The notes: generated from the letters alone by a model not told the origin. Numbered from the stretch's first letter, positions 1 through 10,866 are shown. The stretch is 64,000 bases of DNA from Streptomyces sp. 1222.5 (GCF_900105245.1 NZ_FNSZ01000001.1:1736001-1800000), one strand, 5' to 3'. Numbers and translations are program-made.

Positions 1-1362
1 CCGCTGCGGCGGGCGTTCGTCGCCGCGGCGGCGACGCTCGGCCTCACGGCCGCCGTCGCCATGGCGGCCACCGCGCCCGCCGACGCCTCCGCGCCCACGC
101 CCCCGTCGGGCTGGACACAGGTCTTCGCGGACGACTTCGACGGCGCGGCAGGCTCCGGTGTCAACACCGCGAACTGGCAGTACGACACCGGGACTTCCTA
201 CCCGGGCGGCGCGGCCGACTGGGGCACCGGCGAGGTCGAGACGATGACCACGAGCACCAGCAACGTCGCGCTGGACGGCAGCGGCAATCTGCTCATCACC
301 CCGCGCCGGGACGCGTCCGGCAACTGGACCTCCGGCCGGATCGAGAGCACCCGCAGCGACTTCCAGCCCCCCTCGGGCGGCAAGCTGCGCGTCCAGGCCC
401 GGATCCAGATGCCCAATGTCACCGGGGCCGCGGCGAAGGGCTACTGGCCGGCGTTCTGGATGCTCGGGTCACCGTTCCGCGGCAACTACTGGAACTGGCC
501 GGGCGTCGGTGAGCTGGACATCATGGAGAACGTCCAGGGCCTGAACACCGACTGGTCCACCGTGCACTGCGGCACGAACCCCGGCGGCCCCTGCAACGAG
601 ACCACCGGCATCGGCGGCTCGACCTCCTGCACCGGTTCCACCTGTCAGGCCGGTTTCCACACCTACGCGATGGAGTGGGACCGCTCGACCAGCCCCGAGG
701 AGATCCGCTTCTACCTCGACGGCGTCAACTTCCACACGGTGCGGGCGAACCAGGTCGACGCGACCACCTGGGCCAACGCCACGAACCATGGCTACTTCCT
801 CATCCTCAACGTGGCGATGGGCGGCGGCTTCCCGGGCGCGTTCGGCGGCGGCCCCGACGGCGGCACCGAGCCCGGTCACCCGATGGTCGTCGACTACGTG
901 CAGGTCCTCCGGTCCTCGGGCGGCGGCACCACTCCCCCGCCGTCCGGCAACCGGGACGCCTACAGCGCCATCCAGGCCGAGTCCTACGACGGCCAGTCCG
1001 GCATCGGCACCGAGACCACCACGGACACGGGCGGCGGCCAGGACATCGGCTACATAGCCAACGGGGACTGGGCTCAGTACAAGGGGGTCGACTTCGGCTC
1101 GAACGCCGCCAGGCAGTTCTACGCCCGGGTCGCCAGCGGTGCCGGGAACGGGGTCAGCGGGCTGGTCGAGGTGCGCCTGGACAGCCGGAGCAACGCCCCC
1201 GTCGGCAGTTTCGCGGTGGGCGACACGGGCGGATGGCAGTCCTGGCGTACGGTCCCGGCCAACATCGGCGCGGTGACCGGCACGCACGACGTGTACCTCA
1301 CCTTCAGCAGCGGCCAGCCGGCCGACTACGTGAACGTGAACTGGTTCGACTTCGGGCACTGA
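1..1362 (+). CDS. Secreted GH16 endo-beta-glucanase with CBM6 (5' end cut by window)
   Basis: Glycoside hydrolase family 16 enzyme, probably an endo-beta-1,3-glucanase acting outside the cell on fungal or algal glucans. The frame is already open at base 1 and reads a twin-Arg/hydrophobic/Ala-rich secretion signal, so only a few N-terminal codons are missing. The GH16 catalytic signature E-L-D-I-M-E (nucleophile and acid/base Glu) lies near codon 172. After a short Gly/Pro linker near codon 315, the last ~130 codons read as a CBM6 beta-sandwich (starts AIQAESYDG, ends VNWFDFGH). Substrate preference within GH16 cannot be fixed from the sequence. It is convergent with the AraC-type gene. Confidence 0.9.
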   Translation, partial: PLRRAFVAAAATLGLTAAVAMAATAPADASAPTPPSGWTQVFADDFDGAAGSGVNTANWQYDTGTSYPGGAADWGTGEVETMTTSTSNVALDGSGNLLITPRRDASGNWTSGRIESTRSDFQPPSGGKLRVQARIQMPNVTGAAAKGYWPAFWMLGSPFRGNYWNWPGVGELDIMENVQGLNTDWSTVHCGTNPGGPCNETTGIGGSTSCTGSTCQAGFHTYAMEWDRSTSPEEIRFYLDGVNFHTVRANQVDATTWANATNHGYFLILNVAMGGGFPGAFGGGPDGGTEPGHPMVVDYVQVLRSSGGGTTPPPSGNRDAYSAIQAESYDGQSGIGTETTTDTGGGQDIGYIANGDWAQYKGVDFGSNAARQFYARVASGAGNGVSGLVEVRLDSRSNAPVGSFAVGDTGGWQSWRTVPANIGAVTGTHDVYLTFSSGQPADYVNVNWFDFGH

Positions 1363-1396
1363 CCCGGGGCACCGAAGCAAGGCCCGCGGCGGCGCG

Positions 1397-1423
1397 GGGG
1401 CCGGTCCCGACCGGGGCGGCCCC
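1397..1423. terminator. Candidate GC-rich hairpin between convergent genes
   Basis: A perfect 7-bp stem (GGGGCCG at 1397-1403, CGGCCCC at 1417-1423) with a 13-nt loop sits 35 bp after the glucanase stop and before the stop of the opposing AraC-type gene. No U-tract follows, as is common in Streptomyces. Such G/C inverted repeats also arise by chance at this composition. Confidence 0.4.
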
Positions 1424-1479
1424 GGCGTCGCCGTACAGCCGTGCCCGGGGCACGACCCGTCGCTGCCCCGGAGGAGGTC

Positions 1480-2421
1480 CTAGCGCAGCTCCGCCCGGAA
1501 CGCGGCCGGGGTGCGGCCGGTGTGCAGGTGGAAGAACTTGGAGAAGTTCGCCGCGTCGGGGAAGCCCACGGCGGCGCCGACGCGGCCGATCGGCAGGTCC
1601 GTGTGGGCGAGGAGGCGTTTGGCCTCCAGGGCGACGCGCTTGTCGATGAAGCCCTTCGGTGTCCCGCCGGTGGCCGCGCGGACGGCCCGGACGAGGGTGC
1701 GGCGGGAGTATCCGAGCGCGTCGGCGTAGGCGCTGACGCTGTGGTTGGCGGGGAAGCCCTGTTCGACGGCGTCCCGGAAGCGGGTGAAGGTGCTGTCCGT
1801 CTGCTGCCGCGAGGCCCGCGAGGAGCTGGCCGCGAGATGGGCGAGGCGCAGCAGGAACGCCGTCAGGGAGTGTCTGAGGACGGCCGTGTGCAGGCTGAGC
1901 GGGAGCGTCGCGGTGTCCTCGTACTCGCGGCGCAGCTGGTCGAGGGCCGCCTGGAGTGCGGTGAGCTGCGCGGGACCGGGGCGCAGCAGCGGCGGGAGGT
2001 CGTAGCGGTACAGGCCGGTGGCCTCGACGGTGGCACGCGGGAGGAATCCGGGCTGCATGGTCAGCACGGTTCCGCGGTACACGCACTCGCGGGAGAACCG
2101 GTGGACCTGTCCGGGGCGGATCCACAGCAGGTCGCCGGCCATGGCCTCGTACTCGGTGAAGTCGACCATGTGCCGGACCGGGCCGTCGGTGAAGAGCATG
2201 ACCACGTGGAAGTCGATGCGGTGGACGCGATGAAGGGGGGCGTCGGCGTGCCAGGTGCGGTCGGTTCCCATGCCGCCGATCTGTATGCCGACGCCGCCGA
2301 CGGCCAGTTCCGCGGGGAAGGGGAAGGTTCTGATCCCGTCGCCGTCCGCGCCGCGGTCGCCGTGGGCGCCGCCGTCGCCTTCCGTGGCGCCGTCGGCCGC
2401 TTCGCGGGTTCTGTCAGCCAT
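1480..2421 (-). CDS. AraC-family transcriptional regulator divergent from tkt
   Basis: Cupin-type N-terminal sensor followed by a C-terminal double helix-turn-helix of the AraC/XylS family (about the last 100 residues, with YSRRTLVRAVRAATG and the second-HTH hallmark VGFPDAANFSKFFHLHTG). Length is 313 residues from the ATG at 2419-2421. The open frame extends further upstream, but that part lies in the intergenic promoter region and is not protein-like. The gene is divergent from the pentose-phosphate operon, with a perfect AAAAGTC/GACTTTT palindrome between them, so it may control that operon or itself. The ligand is unknown. Confidence 0.85.
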   Translation of the reverse strand: MADRTREAADGATEGDGGAHGDRGADGDGIRTFPFPAELAVGGVGIQIGGMGTDRTWHADAPLHRVHRIDFHVVMLFTDGPVRHMVDFTEYEAMAGDLLWIRPGQVHRFSRECVYRGTVLTMQPGFLPRATVEATGLYRYDLPPLLRPGPAQLTALQAALDQLRREYEDTATLPLSLHTAVLRHSLTAFLLRLAHLAASSSRASRQQTDSTFTRFRDAVEQGFPANHSVSAYADALGYSRRTLVRAVRAATGGTPKGFIDKRVALEAKRLLAHTDLPIGRVGAAVGFPDAANFSKFFHLHTGRTPAAFRAELR

Positions 2422-2499
2422 GTCCTTTTCGTGCCGTCCCTGTCGCGCGATCACTGTCCCAGATTCACCACAGGCTGACACACCCTGCCCTTCCTTCGA

Positions 2500-2514
2500 A
2501 AAAGTCAGACTTTT
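2500..2514. promoter_or_regulatory. Palindromic operator candidate between AraC gene and tkt
   Basis: AAAAGTC-A-GACTTTT is a perfect 7-1-7 palindrome in an A/T-rich island that is exceptional in this sequence, midway between the divergent starts at 2421 and 2567. A possible -35 (TTGAAC, 2519-2524) for tkt starts five bases after it. It is a plausible binding site for a dimeric regulator of the pentose-phosphate operon; which protein binds is not visible. Confidence 0.55.
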
Positions 2515-2566
2515 AAGTTTGAACGTGTCCGGCCAGCACACCGCACTATGCGAGGACTTCTTGAAG

Positions 2567-4642
2567 ATGAGCACGCAGACCTCCGACAGCTTCGAGTGGA
2601 CCGACCTCGACCGGCGCGCCGTGGATACCGCCCGCCTCCTGGCGGCCGATGCGGTGCAGAAGGTAGGCAACGGACACCCGGGCACCGCGATGAGCCTGGC
2701 TCCTGCCGCGTATACGATCTTTCAAAAGGTGATGCGTCATGACCCCGCTGACCCGGAGTGGGCCGGCCGTGACCGCTTCGTCCTGTCCCCGGGCCACACC
2801 TCGCTGACCCTGTACACCCAGTTGTTCCTCGCGGGGTACGAGCTGGAACTGGACGACCTGAAGGCGTTCCGCACCCACGGTTCGAAGACTCCGGGCCACC
2901 CCGAGTACGGCCACACCGCCGGTGTGGAGACGACCACGGGACCGCTCGGCCAGGGTGTCGCGAACGCCGTCGGCATGGCGATGGCCGCCCGCTACGAGCG
3001 CGGCCTGTTCGACCCGGAGGCCCCCGAGGGCACCTCCCCGTTCGACCACACCGTCTGGGCGATCGTCTCCGACGGCGACCTGGAGGAGGGCGTCTCCGCC
3101 GAGGCCTCCTCGCTCGCCGGCCACCAGCGGCTCGGCAACCTGGTCCTCCTCTACGACGACAACCACATCTCGATCGAGGGCGACACCGCGACCGCGTTCT
3201 CCGAGGACGTGCTGAAGCGGTACGAGGCCTACGGCTGGCACACCCGGCGGATCGAGCCGACCGCCGACGGCGACGTCGACGTGCCCGCCCTCCACGCCGC
3301 CCTGGAGGCCGCGAAGGCCGAGACCGGGCGCCCCTCCCTCATCGCGATGCGCACGATCATCGCCTGGCCGGCCCCGAACGCGCGGAACACCGAGGCCTCC
3401 CACGGCTCGGCGCTCGGCGAGGACGAGATCGCCGCGACCAAGCGCGTCCTCGGCTTCGACCCCGAGCGGACCTTCGAGGTGGCCGACGAGGTCCTGCGGC
3501 ACACCCGTCGGGCCCTGGACCGGGGCGCCGAGGCACACGCGGCCTGGGACAAGCGGATCGCCGAGTGGCGCACGACCGACCCGGAGCGGGCCGTCCTCTT
3601 CGACCGGATCGGCAAGGGCGAGCTGCCCGAGGGCTGGGAGGACGCCCTGCCCGTCTTCGAGGAGGGCAAGTCGGTCGCCACCCGTGCCGCCTCCGGCAAG
3701 GTGCTCCAGGCTCTCGGCCCGATCCTGCCCGAGCTGTGGGGCGGCTCCGCCGACCTCGCCGGCTCCAACAACACCACCATCGACAAGACGTCCTCCTTCC
3801 TGCCGAGGGGCAACCCGCTGCCCGAGGCCGACCCGTACGGCCGAACCGTGCACTTCGGTATCCGCGAGTTCTCCATGGCCGCGGAGATGAACGGCATCGC
3901 GCTGCACGGAAACACCCGGATCTACGGCGGCACCTTCCTGGTGTTCTCCGACTACATGCGCAACGCCGTCCGTATGTCGGCGCTGATGCAGCTGCCGGTG
4001 ACGTACGTGTGGACGCACGACTCCATCGGTCTCGGCGAGGACGGCCCCACCCACCAGCCCGTCGAGCACCTGGCCTCGCTGCGCGCCATTCCGGGGCTGA
4101 ACGTCGTCCGCCCGGCCGACGCCAACGAGACCGCGATCGCCTGGGCCGAGATCCTGAAGAGGCACGCCACGAACCCCGCCCCGCACGGGCTCGCGCTCAC
4201 CCGCCAGGGCGTGCCGGTGTACGCGCCCGACGAGGACGCGGCCAAGGGCGGCTACGTCCTGCGCGAGTCCTCGACGGAGGTCCCGGAGGTGATCATCATC
4301 GCGACGGGCTCCGAGGTGCACCTCGCCGTGGCCGCGCGCGAGCGGCTGGAGGCCGAGGGGATCGGTACCCGGGTGGTGTCGATGCCGTCCGTGGAGTGGT
4401 TCGAGGAGCAGCCGCGCGAGTACCGCGAGCGGGTGCTGCCGCCCGCCGTCCGGGCCCGGGTCGCCGTGGAGGCCGGCATCGGCCTGACCTGGCACCGGTT
4501 CACCGGCGACGCCGGACGCATCGTCTCCCTGGAGCACTTCGGTGCCTCCGCGGACGCCTCGACCCTGTTCGCCGAATTCGGCTTCACCCCCGAGGACGTC
4601 GCCGCCGCAGCCCGCGAGTCGCTCGCTGCCGCGCGCGCCTGA
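2567..4642 (+). CDS. tkt: Transketolase
   Basis: Cytosolic thiamine-diphosphate enzyme that transfers two-carbon ketol units between pentose phosphates and glycolytic sugars. At 691 residues it is family length. The N terminus has the GNGHPG substrate/ThDP motif, the ThDP-Mg motif runs from VSDGDLEEG to DDN, and the pyrimidine-domain part has FGIREFSMA with the catalytic Glu. The ATG at 2567 is chosen because homology starts there and a GAGGA lies about ten bases upstream; the open frame upstream is promoter DNA. It is the first gene of a six-enzyme pentose-phosphate operon and one of probably two transketolases in the organism. Confidence 0.95.
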   Translation: MSTQTSDSFEWTDLDRRAVDTARLLAADAVQKVGNGHPGTAMSLAPAAYTIFQKVMRHDPADPEWAGRDRFVLSPGHTSLTLYTQLFLAGYELELDDLKAFRTHGSKTPGHPEYGHTAGVETTTGPLGQGVANAVGMAMAARYERGLFDPEAPEGTSPFDHTVWAIVSDGDLEEGVSAEASSLAGHQRLGNLVLLYDDNHISIEGDTATAFSEDVLKRYEAYGWHTRRIEPTADGDVDVPALHAALEAAKAETGRPSLIAMRTIIAWPAPNARNTEASHGSALGEDEIAATKRVLGFDPERTFEVADEVLRHTRRALDRGAEAHAAWDKRIAEWRTTDPERAVLFDRIGKGELPEGWEDALPVFEEGKSVATRAASGKVLQALGPILPELWGGSADLAGSNNTTIDKTSSFLPRGNPLPEADPYGRTVHFGIREFSMAAEMNGIALHGNTRIYGGTFLVFSDYMRNAVRMSALMQLPVTYVWTHDSIGLGEDGPTHQPVEHLASLRAIPGLNVVRPADANETAIAWAEILKRHATNPAPHGLALTRQGVPVYAPDEDAAKGGYVLRESSTEVPEVIIIATGSEVHLAVAARERLEAEGIGTRVVSMPSVEWFEEQPREYRERVLPPAVRARVAVEAGIGLTWHRFTGDAGRIVSLEHFGASADASTLFAEFGFTPEDVAAAARESLAAARA

Positions 4643-4661
4643 TCCGAACGCGACAAGAAAG

Positions 4662-5804
4662 ATGAGTACCGTGACCGAAGCAATCGCCACCGCCGGAGCC
4701 CTGAAGCGCCTGTCCGACGAGGGTGTCTCCATCTGGCTGGACGACCTGTCGCGCACCCGGATCACCTCGGGCAACCTGGCCGGTCTGATCGAGAACCGCA
4801 ACGTCGTCGGTGTGACCACCAACCCGTCGATCTTCCAGGCCGCCATAGGCTCCGGCGAGGGCTACGAGGAGCAGCTGACCGATCTCGCCGTACGCGGGGT
4901 CACGGTCGACGAGGCCGTACGGATGATGACGACCGCCGACGTCCGCGCCGCCGCCGACGTGCTGCGCCCGGTGTACGACGCCACCGGCGGGCGGGACGGC
5001 CGGGTCTCCATCGAGGTCGACCCGCGGCTCGCCCACGACACCGGGGCCACCGTCGCCGAGGCCAAGCAGCTCGCCTGGCTGGTGGACCGGCCCAACGTGA
5101 TGATCAAGATCCCGGCCACCCGGGCGGGTCTCCCGGCGATCACCGAGGTCATCGGCCTGGGCATCAGCGTCAACGTGACGCTGATCTTCTCGCTGGAGCG
5201 CTACCGCGAGGTCATGGCCGCCTACCTGGCCGGTCTGGAGAAGGCCCGCGAGCGGGGAGTCGACCTGTCGGCGATCCACTCGGTGGCGTCCTTCTTCGTC
5301 TCCCGCGTGGACGCCGAGATCGACGGGCGGCTGACCGCCCTCGGCACCGACGAGGCCCGGGCGCTCAGGGGCCGCGCGGCCCTCGCCAACGCCCGCCTCG
5401 CCTACCAGGCCTACGAGGAGGTCTTCGCCTCCGCGCGCTGGACCGCCCTCGCCGGGGACAAGGCGAACCGGCAGCGGCCGCTGTGGGCGTCCACCGGGGT
5501 GAAGGACCCCGCGTACAAGGACACCCTGTACGTGGACGAACTCGTCGCGCCGGGCACCGTCAACACCATGCCGGAGGCCACCCTGATCGCCGCGGCCGAC
5601 CACGGCGAGATCACCGGCGACACCGTGACCGGCGGCTACGCGCAGGCCCACGCCGACCTGGCCGCCGTGGAGCGGCTCGGCATCTCCTACGACGAGGTCG
5701 TCCAGAAGCTCGAGGACGAGGGCGTCGCCAAGTTCGAGGCGGCCTGGCAGGACCTGCTGCAGGCCGTCACCAGGTCCCTGGACAGCAAGGGAGTTGACGC
5801 GTAA
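4662..5804 (+). CDS. tal: Transaldolase
   Basis: Moves a dihydroxyacetone unit from sedoheptulose-7-phosphate to glyceraldehyde-3-phosphate through a Schiff-base lysine. At 380 residues it belongs to the longer actinobacterial/cyanobacterial transaldolase type. Visible marks are [12 protein letters not shown] near the N terminus and [16 protein letters not shown], which contains the catalytic-Lys strand. The start is the ATG 20 bp after tkt. The stop TAA shares its last base with the zwf start (TAATG), which indicates translational coupling in the operon. Confidence 0.95.
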   Translation: MSTVTEAIATAGALKRLSDEGVSIWLDDLSRTRITSGNLAGLIENRNVVGVTTNPSIFQAAIGSGEGYEEQLTDLAVRGVTVDEAVRMMTTADVRAAADVLRPVYDATGGRDGRVSIEVDPRLAHDTGATVAEAKQLAWLVDRPNVMIKIPATRAGLPAITEVIGLGISVNVTLIFSLERYREVMAAYLAGLEKARERGVDLSAIHSVASFFVSRVDAEIDGRLTALGTDEARALRGRAALANARLAYQAYEEVFASARWTALAGDKANRQRPLWASTGVKDPAYKDTLYVDELVAPGTVNTMPEATLIAAADHGEITGDTVTGGYAQAHADLAAVERLGISYDEVVQKLEDEGVAKFEAAWQDLLQAVTRSLDSKGVDA

Positions 5805-7393
5805 TGACGAACCAGGCTCCGGAGGCCCCGGCCGCGCGACAGGACGTCCGCGTGCCGGTGGCCCCGGCCGCCGACTGGGTGAACCCGCTCCGGGACACCC
5901 GTGATCGCCGGCTCCCCCGCATCGCGGGCCCGTCCGGTCTGGTCATCTTCGGCGTGACCGGTGACCTGTCCCGCAAGAAGCTCATGCCGGCCGTCTACGA
6001 CCTGGCCAACCGCGGCCTGCTGCCGCCGGGCTTCTCCCTCGTCGGGTTCTCCCGCCGGGACTGGGAGGACCAGGACTTCGCGCAGGTCGTGCACGACGCC
6101 GTGCGCGAGCACTCGCGCACCCCGTTCCGGGAGGAGGTGTGGCAGCAGCTCGCCGAGGGCATGCGGTTCATCCCCGGCGACTTCGACGACGACACCGCCT
6201 TCAAGCAGCTGAAGGACGCCGTCGACGAGCTGGACGCCTCCCGCGGCACCGGCGGCAACTTCGCGTACTACCTCTCGGTGCCGCCGAAGTTCTTCCCCAA
6301 GGTCGTGCAGCAGCTGAAGAAGCACGGCCTGGCGAGCCCCCCGGAGGGCTCGTGGCGGCGCGCGGTCATCGAGAAGCCGTTCGGCCACGACCTGGCCAGC
6401 GCGCGCGAGCTGAACGCGATCGTGCACGAGGTGTTCGAGCCGGACCAGGTGTTCCGGATCGACCACTACCTCGGCAAGGAGACCGTCCAGAACATCCTGG
6501 CGCTGCGCTTCGCCAACCAGATGTACGAGCCGATCTGGAACCGCAGTTACGTCGACCACGTGCAGATCACGATGGCGGAGGACATCGGCATCGGCGGCCG
6601 GGCCGGCTACTACGACGGCATCGGCGCCGCCCGTGACGTCATCCAGAACCACCTGCTCCAGTTGATGGCGCTCACCGCCATGGAGGAGCCGATCGCGTTC
6701 GACGCGGAGGCGCTGCTCACGGAGAAGCTGAAGGTGCTGAAGTCGGTGCGGCTGCCGCAGGAGCTGGGCCGCAGCACCGTGTTCGGGCAGTACGTGGGCG
6801 GCTGGCAGGGCGGCGAGAAGGTCGTCGGCTACCTGGAGGAGGACGGCATCGACCCCCAGTCGAAGACCGACACCTTCGCCGCGATCAAGCTGGGCATCGA
6901 CAACCGCCGCTGGGCGGGCATCCCGTTCTACCTGCGCGCCGGCAAGCGGCTCGGCCGCCGGGTCACCGAGATCGCGGTGGTCTTCAAGCGGGCCCCGCAC
7001 TCGCCGTTCGACGCCACGGCCACCGAGGAGCTGGGCCAGAACGCGATCGTCATCCGCGTCCAGCCCGACGAGGGCATGACCGTGCGGTTCGGGTCGAAGG
7101 TGCCGGGCACGTCCATGGAGATCCGGGACGTCTCGATGGACTTCGCCTACGGCGAGTCCTTCACCGAGTCCAGCCCCGAGGCGTACGAGCGCCTCATCCT
7201 GGACGTGCTGCTCGGCGACGCCAATTTGTTCCCCCGTCACCAGGAAGTGGAAGAGTCCTGGAAGATCCTCGACCCGATCGAGGAGTACTGGGCGGCGCAC
7301 GGCAGGCCGGCGCAGTACGCGTCGGGCAGCTGGGGACCGAGGGAAGCGGACGAGATGCTCGCACGAGACGGACGGAGCTGGCGCAGGCCATGA
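5804..7393 (+). CDS. zwf: Glucose-6-phosphate 1-dehydrogenase
   Basis: Oxidises glucose-6-phosphate to 6-phosphogluconolactone with reduction of NADP or NAD, the entry to the oxidative branch. At 529 residues it is family length. It has the dinucleotide fingerprint GVTGDLSRKKL near residue 50, EKPFGHD, and the active-site RIDHYLGKE near residue 220. It starts one base inside the tal stop and ends in an ATGA overlap with opcA, its assembly factor. A second zwf elsewhere in the genome is likely for Streptomyces. Confidence 0.96.
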   Translation: MTNQAPEAPAARQDVRVPVAPAADWVNPLRDTRDRRLPRIAGPSGLVIFGVTGDLSRKKLMPAVYDLANRGLLPPGFSLVGFSRRDWEDQDFAQVVHDAVREHSRTPFREEVWQQLAEGMRFIPGDFDDDTAFKQLKDAVDELDASRGTGGNFAYYLSVPPKFFPKVVQQLKKHGLASPPEGSWRRAVIEKPFGHDLASARELNAIVHEVFEPDQVFRIDHYLGKETVQNILALRFANQMYEPIWNRSYVDHVQITMAEDIGIGGRAGYYDGIGAARDVIQNHLLQLMALTAMEEPIAFDAEALLTEKLKVLKSVRLPQELGRSTVFGQYVGGWQGGEKVVGYLEEDGIDPQSKTDTFAAIKLGIDNRRWAGIPFYLRAGKRLGRRVTEIAVVFKRAPHSPFDATATEELGQNAIVIRVQPDEGMTVRFGSKVPGTSMEIRDVSMDFAYGESFTESSPEAYERLILDVLLGDANLFPRHQEVEESWKILDPIEEYWAAHGRPAQYASGSWGPREADEMLARDGRSWRRP

Positions 7394-8316
7394 AGATCGA
7401 CCTGACCGACACCACGGCAAGCAAGATCAACAAGGCGCTGGTGCAGGGCCGCCGCGCCATCGGCACACCGGCCGTGGGCATGGTCCTGACGATGGTCATC
7501 GTCACGGACGAGGAGAACGCCTACGACTCGATCAAGGCCGCCGAGGAGGCCTCGCACGAGCACCCCTCGCGCACCCTGGTCGTCATCAAGCGGCACGCCC
7601 GCACCCTGCGCGACCGCACCGCCTCCCGGCTCGACGCGGAGGTCCGGGTCGGCTCCGAGGCGGGCACCGGCGAGACGGTCGTCCTGCGCACCTACGGCGA
7701 GGTGTCCGACCACGCCGACTCGGTCGTCCTGCCGCTGCTGCTGCCGGACGCCCCGGTGGTCGTGTGGTGGCCGGTGGACGCGCCCGAGGCACCGGCCAAG
7801 GATCCCCTGGGCGCGCTGGCCCAGCGGCGGATCACCGACCTGTACGCGGTCGAGCGGCCCATGGAGGTCCTGAACAACCGCGCCCGCACCTACGCCCCCG
7901 GCGACACCGACCTCGCCTGGACCCGGCTCACGCTGTGGCGGTCCATGCTGGCCGCCGCGCTGGACCAGGCACGCGTGAAGGTGACGTCGGCGGCCGTCGA
8001 GGCCGAGGCCGACAACCCCAGCGCCGAGCTGCTGGCCCGCTGGCTTGAGGCCCGGCTGCACGTCTCCGTGGACCGCGTGGTCACCGCCGGACCCGTCGTC
8101 ACCGCCGTGAAGCTGGGTACCGGTACCGGCGAGATCGTCATCGACCGCCCCGAGGGCCCCCTCGCGACCCTGACCCTGCCGGGCCAGCCGCCGCGCACCC
8201 TCGCCCTGAAGGTCCGCCCCACCTCCGAACTCATCGCCGAGGAGCTGCGCCGCCTCGACGCCGACGAGATGTACGCCATCGCCCTGACGGGCGAGGCAGC
8301 CAAGGAGAACGCCTGA
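7390..8316 (+). CDS. opcA: Glucose-6-phosphate dehydrogenase assembly protein OpcA
   Basis: OpcA-family protein, first known from cyanobacteria, that associates with Zwf and promotes its active oligomer and redox control. It is 308 residues and overlaps zwf by four bases (ATGA), so the two products are made together. Internal marks include [10 protein letters not shown] and conserved acidic patches; no catalytic motif is expected. It is followed after one base by pgi. Confidence 0.92.
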   Translation: MKIDLTDTTASKINKALVQGRRAIGTPAVGMVLTMVIVTDEENAYDSIKAAEEASHEHPSRTLVVIKRHARTLRDRTASRLDAEVRVGSEAGTGETVVLRTYGEVSDHADSVVLPLLLPDAPVVVWWPVDAPEAPAKDPLGALAQRRITDLYAVERPMEVLNNRARTYAPGDTDLAWTRLTLWRSMLAAALDQARVKVTSAAVEAEADNPSAELLARWLEARLHVSVDRVVTAGPVVTAVKLGTGTGEIVIDRPEGPLATLTLPGQPPRTLALKVRPTSELIAEELRRLDADEMYAIALTGEAAKENA

Positions 8317-8317
8317 C

Positions 8318-9979
8318 ATGTCCGACGCCCCGTCAGACACCACCGAGCTCACCCGCCGGCCCGAGTGGACGGCCCTGGCCGACCATCGCGCCAAACAGCA
8401 GCCGCACCTGCGCGAGCTGTTCGCGACCGACCCCGGCCGCGCCGAGCGCTACGTCGTCGAGGTCGGCGACCTCCGCATCGACTACAGCAAGCACCTGATC
8501 ACCGACGAGACGCTGCGGCTGCTGCGCGAGCTGGCCGCCGCGAGGGACGTGTTCGCGTTGCGGGACGCGATGTTCCGTGGTGAGCGGATCAATGTGACCG
8601 AGAACCGGGCGGTGCTGCACACGGCGTTGCGTGCGCGGCGGGACGCGGTGGTCGAGGTCGATGGTGAGAACGTCGTGCCCGCTGTGCATGCCGTGTTGGA
8701 GAAGATGGCCGGTTTCGCGGACCGGGTGCGTTCGGGTGAGTGGCGGGGTCATACCGGCCGGCGTATCCGGAACGTGGTCAACGTCGGGATCGGTGGGTCG
8801 GATCTGGGCCCGGCGATGGCCTACGAGGCGCTGCGTGCTTTCACCGACCGTGATCTGACGGTGCGTTTCGTCTCCAACGTGGACGGTGCGGATCTGCACG
8901 AGGCCACGCGGGATCTGGATCCGGCCGAGACGCTGTTCGTGATCGCGTCGAAGACGTTCACCACGATCGAGACGATCACCAACGCGACGTCCGCCCGTAA
9001 GTGGGTGCTGGACGCGCTGGGCGACGAATCGGCGGTGGCGCGGCATTTCGTGGCGCTGTCGACGAACGCCGAGAAGGTGGCGGAGTTCGGTATCGACGTG
9101 GCGAACATGTTCGAGTTCTGGGACTGGGTGGGGGGCCGGTACTCCTACGACTCCGCGATCGGCCTGTCGTTGATGATCGCGATCGGTCCGGACCGGTTCC
9201 GGCAGATGCTCGATGGTTTCCATCTGGTCGACGAGCATTTCCGCACGGCGCCGGCGGAGGCGAACGCGCCGTTGCTGATGGGTCTGCTGGGGATCTGGTA
9301 CGGCAACTTCCATGACGCGCAGTCGCATGCGGTGCTGCCGTACTCGCATTACCTGTCGCGGTTCACGGCGTATCTGCAGCAGCTGGACATGGAGTCCAAC
9401 GGCAAGTCGGTGCAGCGTGACGGTGAGCCGGTGCACTGGCAGACGGGTCCGGTGGTGTGGGGCACGCCGGGCACCAACGGGCAGCATGCCTACTACCAGT
9501 TGCTCCATCAGGGCACCAAGCTGATCCCGGCGGACTTCATCGGGTTCGCCCGTCCGGTCGGCGAGCTGCGCGGGGAGCTGAAGGACCAGCATGATCTGCT
9601 GATGGCGAACTTCTTCGCGCAGACGCAGGCCCTGGCGTTCGGCAAGACCGCCGAGGAGGTCCGTGCGGAAGGTGTCGCCGAGGAGCAGGTCGCGCACCGC
9701 ACGTTCGGCGGCAACCGTCCCACCACCACGATCCTGGCCCGGGAGCTGACCCCGTCGGTCCTCGGTCAGCTCGTCGCGCTGTACGAGCACAAGGTGTTCG
9801 TCCAGGGCGCGGTCTGGAACATCGACTCCTTCGACCAGTGGGGCGTCGAACTCGGCAAGGTCCTCGCCAAACGCGTCGAACCCGCCCTCACCGAAGGCGC
9901 CGACGTCCCCGGCCTCGACCCCTCCACCAAAGCACTCGTCGCCGCCTACCGCACTCTCAAGAACGCTCAGGAGAACTGA
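8318..9979 (+). CDS. pgi: Glucose-6-phosphate isomerase
   Basis: Interconverts glucose-6-phosphate and fructose-6-phosphate, which lets the pentose-phosphate branch recycle carbon. At 553 residues it is the long bacterial Pgi type. It shows [19 protein letters not shown]-like [15 protein letters not shown] and LESNGK-like DMESNGKSV. Codon choice changes sharply inside the gene: about 8540-9720 is rich in GGT, CGT, GTG and TTG codons, while both flanks use GGC/GTC/CTC almost exclusively. That mosaic may reflect gene conversion with a paralogous pgi. Confidence 0.96.
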   Translation: MSDAPSDTTELTRRPEWTALADHRAKQQPHLRELFATDPGRAERYVVEVGDLRIDYSKHLITDETLRLLRELAAARDVFALRDAMFRGERINVTENRAVLHTALRARRDAVVEVDGENVVPAVHAVLEKMAGFADRVRSGEWRGHTGRRIRNVVNVGIGGSDLGPAMAYEALRAFTDRDLTVRFVSNVDGADLHEATRDLDPAETLFVIASKTFTTIETITNATSARKWVLDALGDESAVARHFVALSTNAEKVAEFGIDVANMFEFWDWVGGRYSYDSAIGLSLMIAIGPDRFRQMLDGFHLVDEHFRTAPAEANAPLLMGLLGIWYGNFHDAQSHAVLPYSHYLSRFTAYLQQLDMESNGKSVQRDGEPVHWQTGPVVWGTPGTNGQHAYYQLLHQGTKLIPADFIGFARPVGELRGELKDQHDLLMANFFAQTQALAFGKTAEEVRAEGVAEEQVAHRTFGGNRPTTTILARELTPSVLGQLVALYEHKVFVQGAVWNIDSFDQWGVELGKVLAKRVEPALTEGADVPGLDPSTKALVAAYRTLKNAQEN

Positions 9980-9981
9980 TC

Positions 9982-10860
9982 ATGCAGCTCGGTCTCATCG
10001 GTCTCGGCAAGATGGGCGGCAACATGCGCGAGCGGATCCGCCGCGCCGGCCACACCGTCATCGGCTACGACCGCAATCCCGAAGTCTCCGACGTCAAGAG
10101 CCTCGCCGAGCTGGTCGAGAAGCTGGACGCGCCCCGCCGCGTGTGGGTGATGGTCCCGGCCGGCACCGCCACCCAGGGCGTCATCGACGAGCTCAAGGAC
10201 CTGCTGTCCGAGGGCGACACCGTCATCGACGGCGGCAACTCCCGCTGGACCGACGACGAGAAGCACGCCGCCGAACTCGGCATCAAGGGCATCGGCTTCG
10301 TCGACGCGGGTGTCTCCGGCGGCGTGTGGGGTCTGCAGAACGGCTACGCGCTCATGGTCGGCGGCGACAAGGAGCACGTCGAACCGCTGAAGCCGGTCTT
10401 CGACGCGCTCAAGCCGGAGGGCCCGTACGGATACGTCCACGCCGGCCGGGTCGGCGCCGGGCACTTCTCGAAGATGGTCCACAACGGCATCGAGTACGCC
10501 ATGATGCAGGCCTACGCCGAGGGCTGGGAGCTGCTGGAGAAGGTCAAGTCGGTGGACAACGTCCGCGAGGTGTTCCGCTCCTGGCAGGAGGGCACGGTCA
10601 TCCGCTCCTGGCTGCTCGACCTCGCGGTCAACGCCCTGGACGAGGACCAGCACCTGGAGAACCTGCGCGGCTACGCGGAGGACTCCGGCGAGGGCCGCTG
10701 GACCGTCGAGGCGGCCATCGACAACGCGGTGCCGCTGCCCGCGATCACGGCCTCCCTGTTCGCCCGGTTCGCCTCCCGGCAGGACGACTCGCCGCAGATG
10801 AAGATGATCGCGGCGCTGCGCAACCAGTTCGGCGGCCACGCCGTCGAGAAGAAGGGCTGA
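9982..10860 (+). CDS. gnd: 6-phosphogluconate dehydrogenase, short decarboxylating type
   Basis: Oxidative decarboxylation of 6-phosphogluconate to ribulose-5-phosphate. At 292 residues this is the short YqeC/GndA-like form, often NAD-preferring, not the ~470-residue NADP enzyme. It starts with the Rossmann motif GLIGLGKMGGNM, then DAGVSGGVWG (substrate loop) and the catalytic Lys in GAGHFSKMVHNGIEY. The start ATG follows a GGAGA site three bases after the pgi stop. It completes the enzyme set of the operon. Confidence 0.93.
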   Translation: MQLGLIGLGKMGGNMRERIRRAGHTVIGYDRNPEVSDVKSLAELVEKLDAPRRVWVMVPAGTATQGVIDELKDLLSEGDTVIDGGNSRWTDDEKHAAELGIKGIGFVDAGVSGGVWGLQNGYALMVGGDKEHVEPLKPVFDALKPEGPYGYVHAGRVGAGHFSKMVHNGIEYAMMQAYAEGWELLEKVKSVDNVREVFRSWQEGTVIRSWLLDLAVNALDEDQHLENLRGYAEDSGEGRWTVEAAIDNAVPLPAITASLFARFASRQDDSPQMKMIAALRNQFGGHAVEKKG

Positions 10861-10866
10861 CCCGCC

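Noticed and set aside
2546-4846. Minus-strand open frame opposite transketolase
   Set aside because: Antisense shadow of tkt; low-complexity translation.
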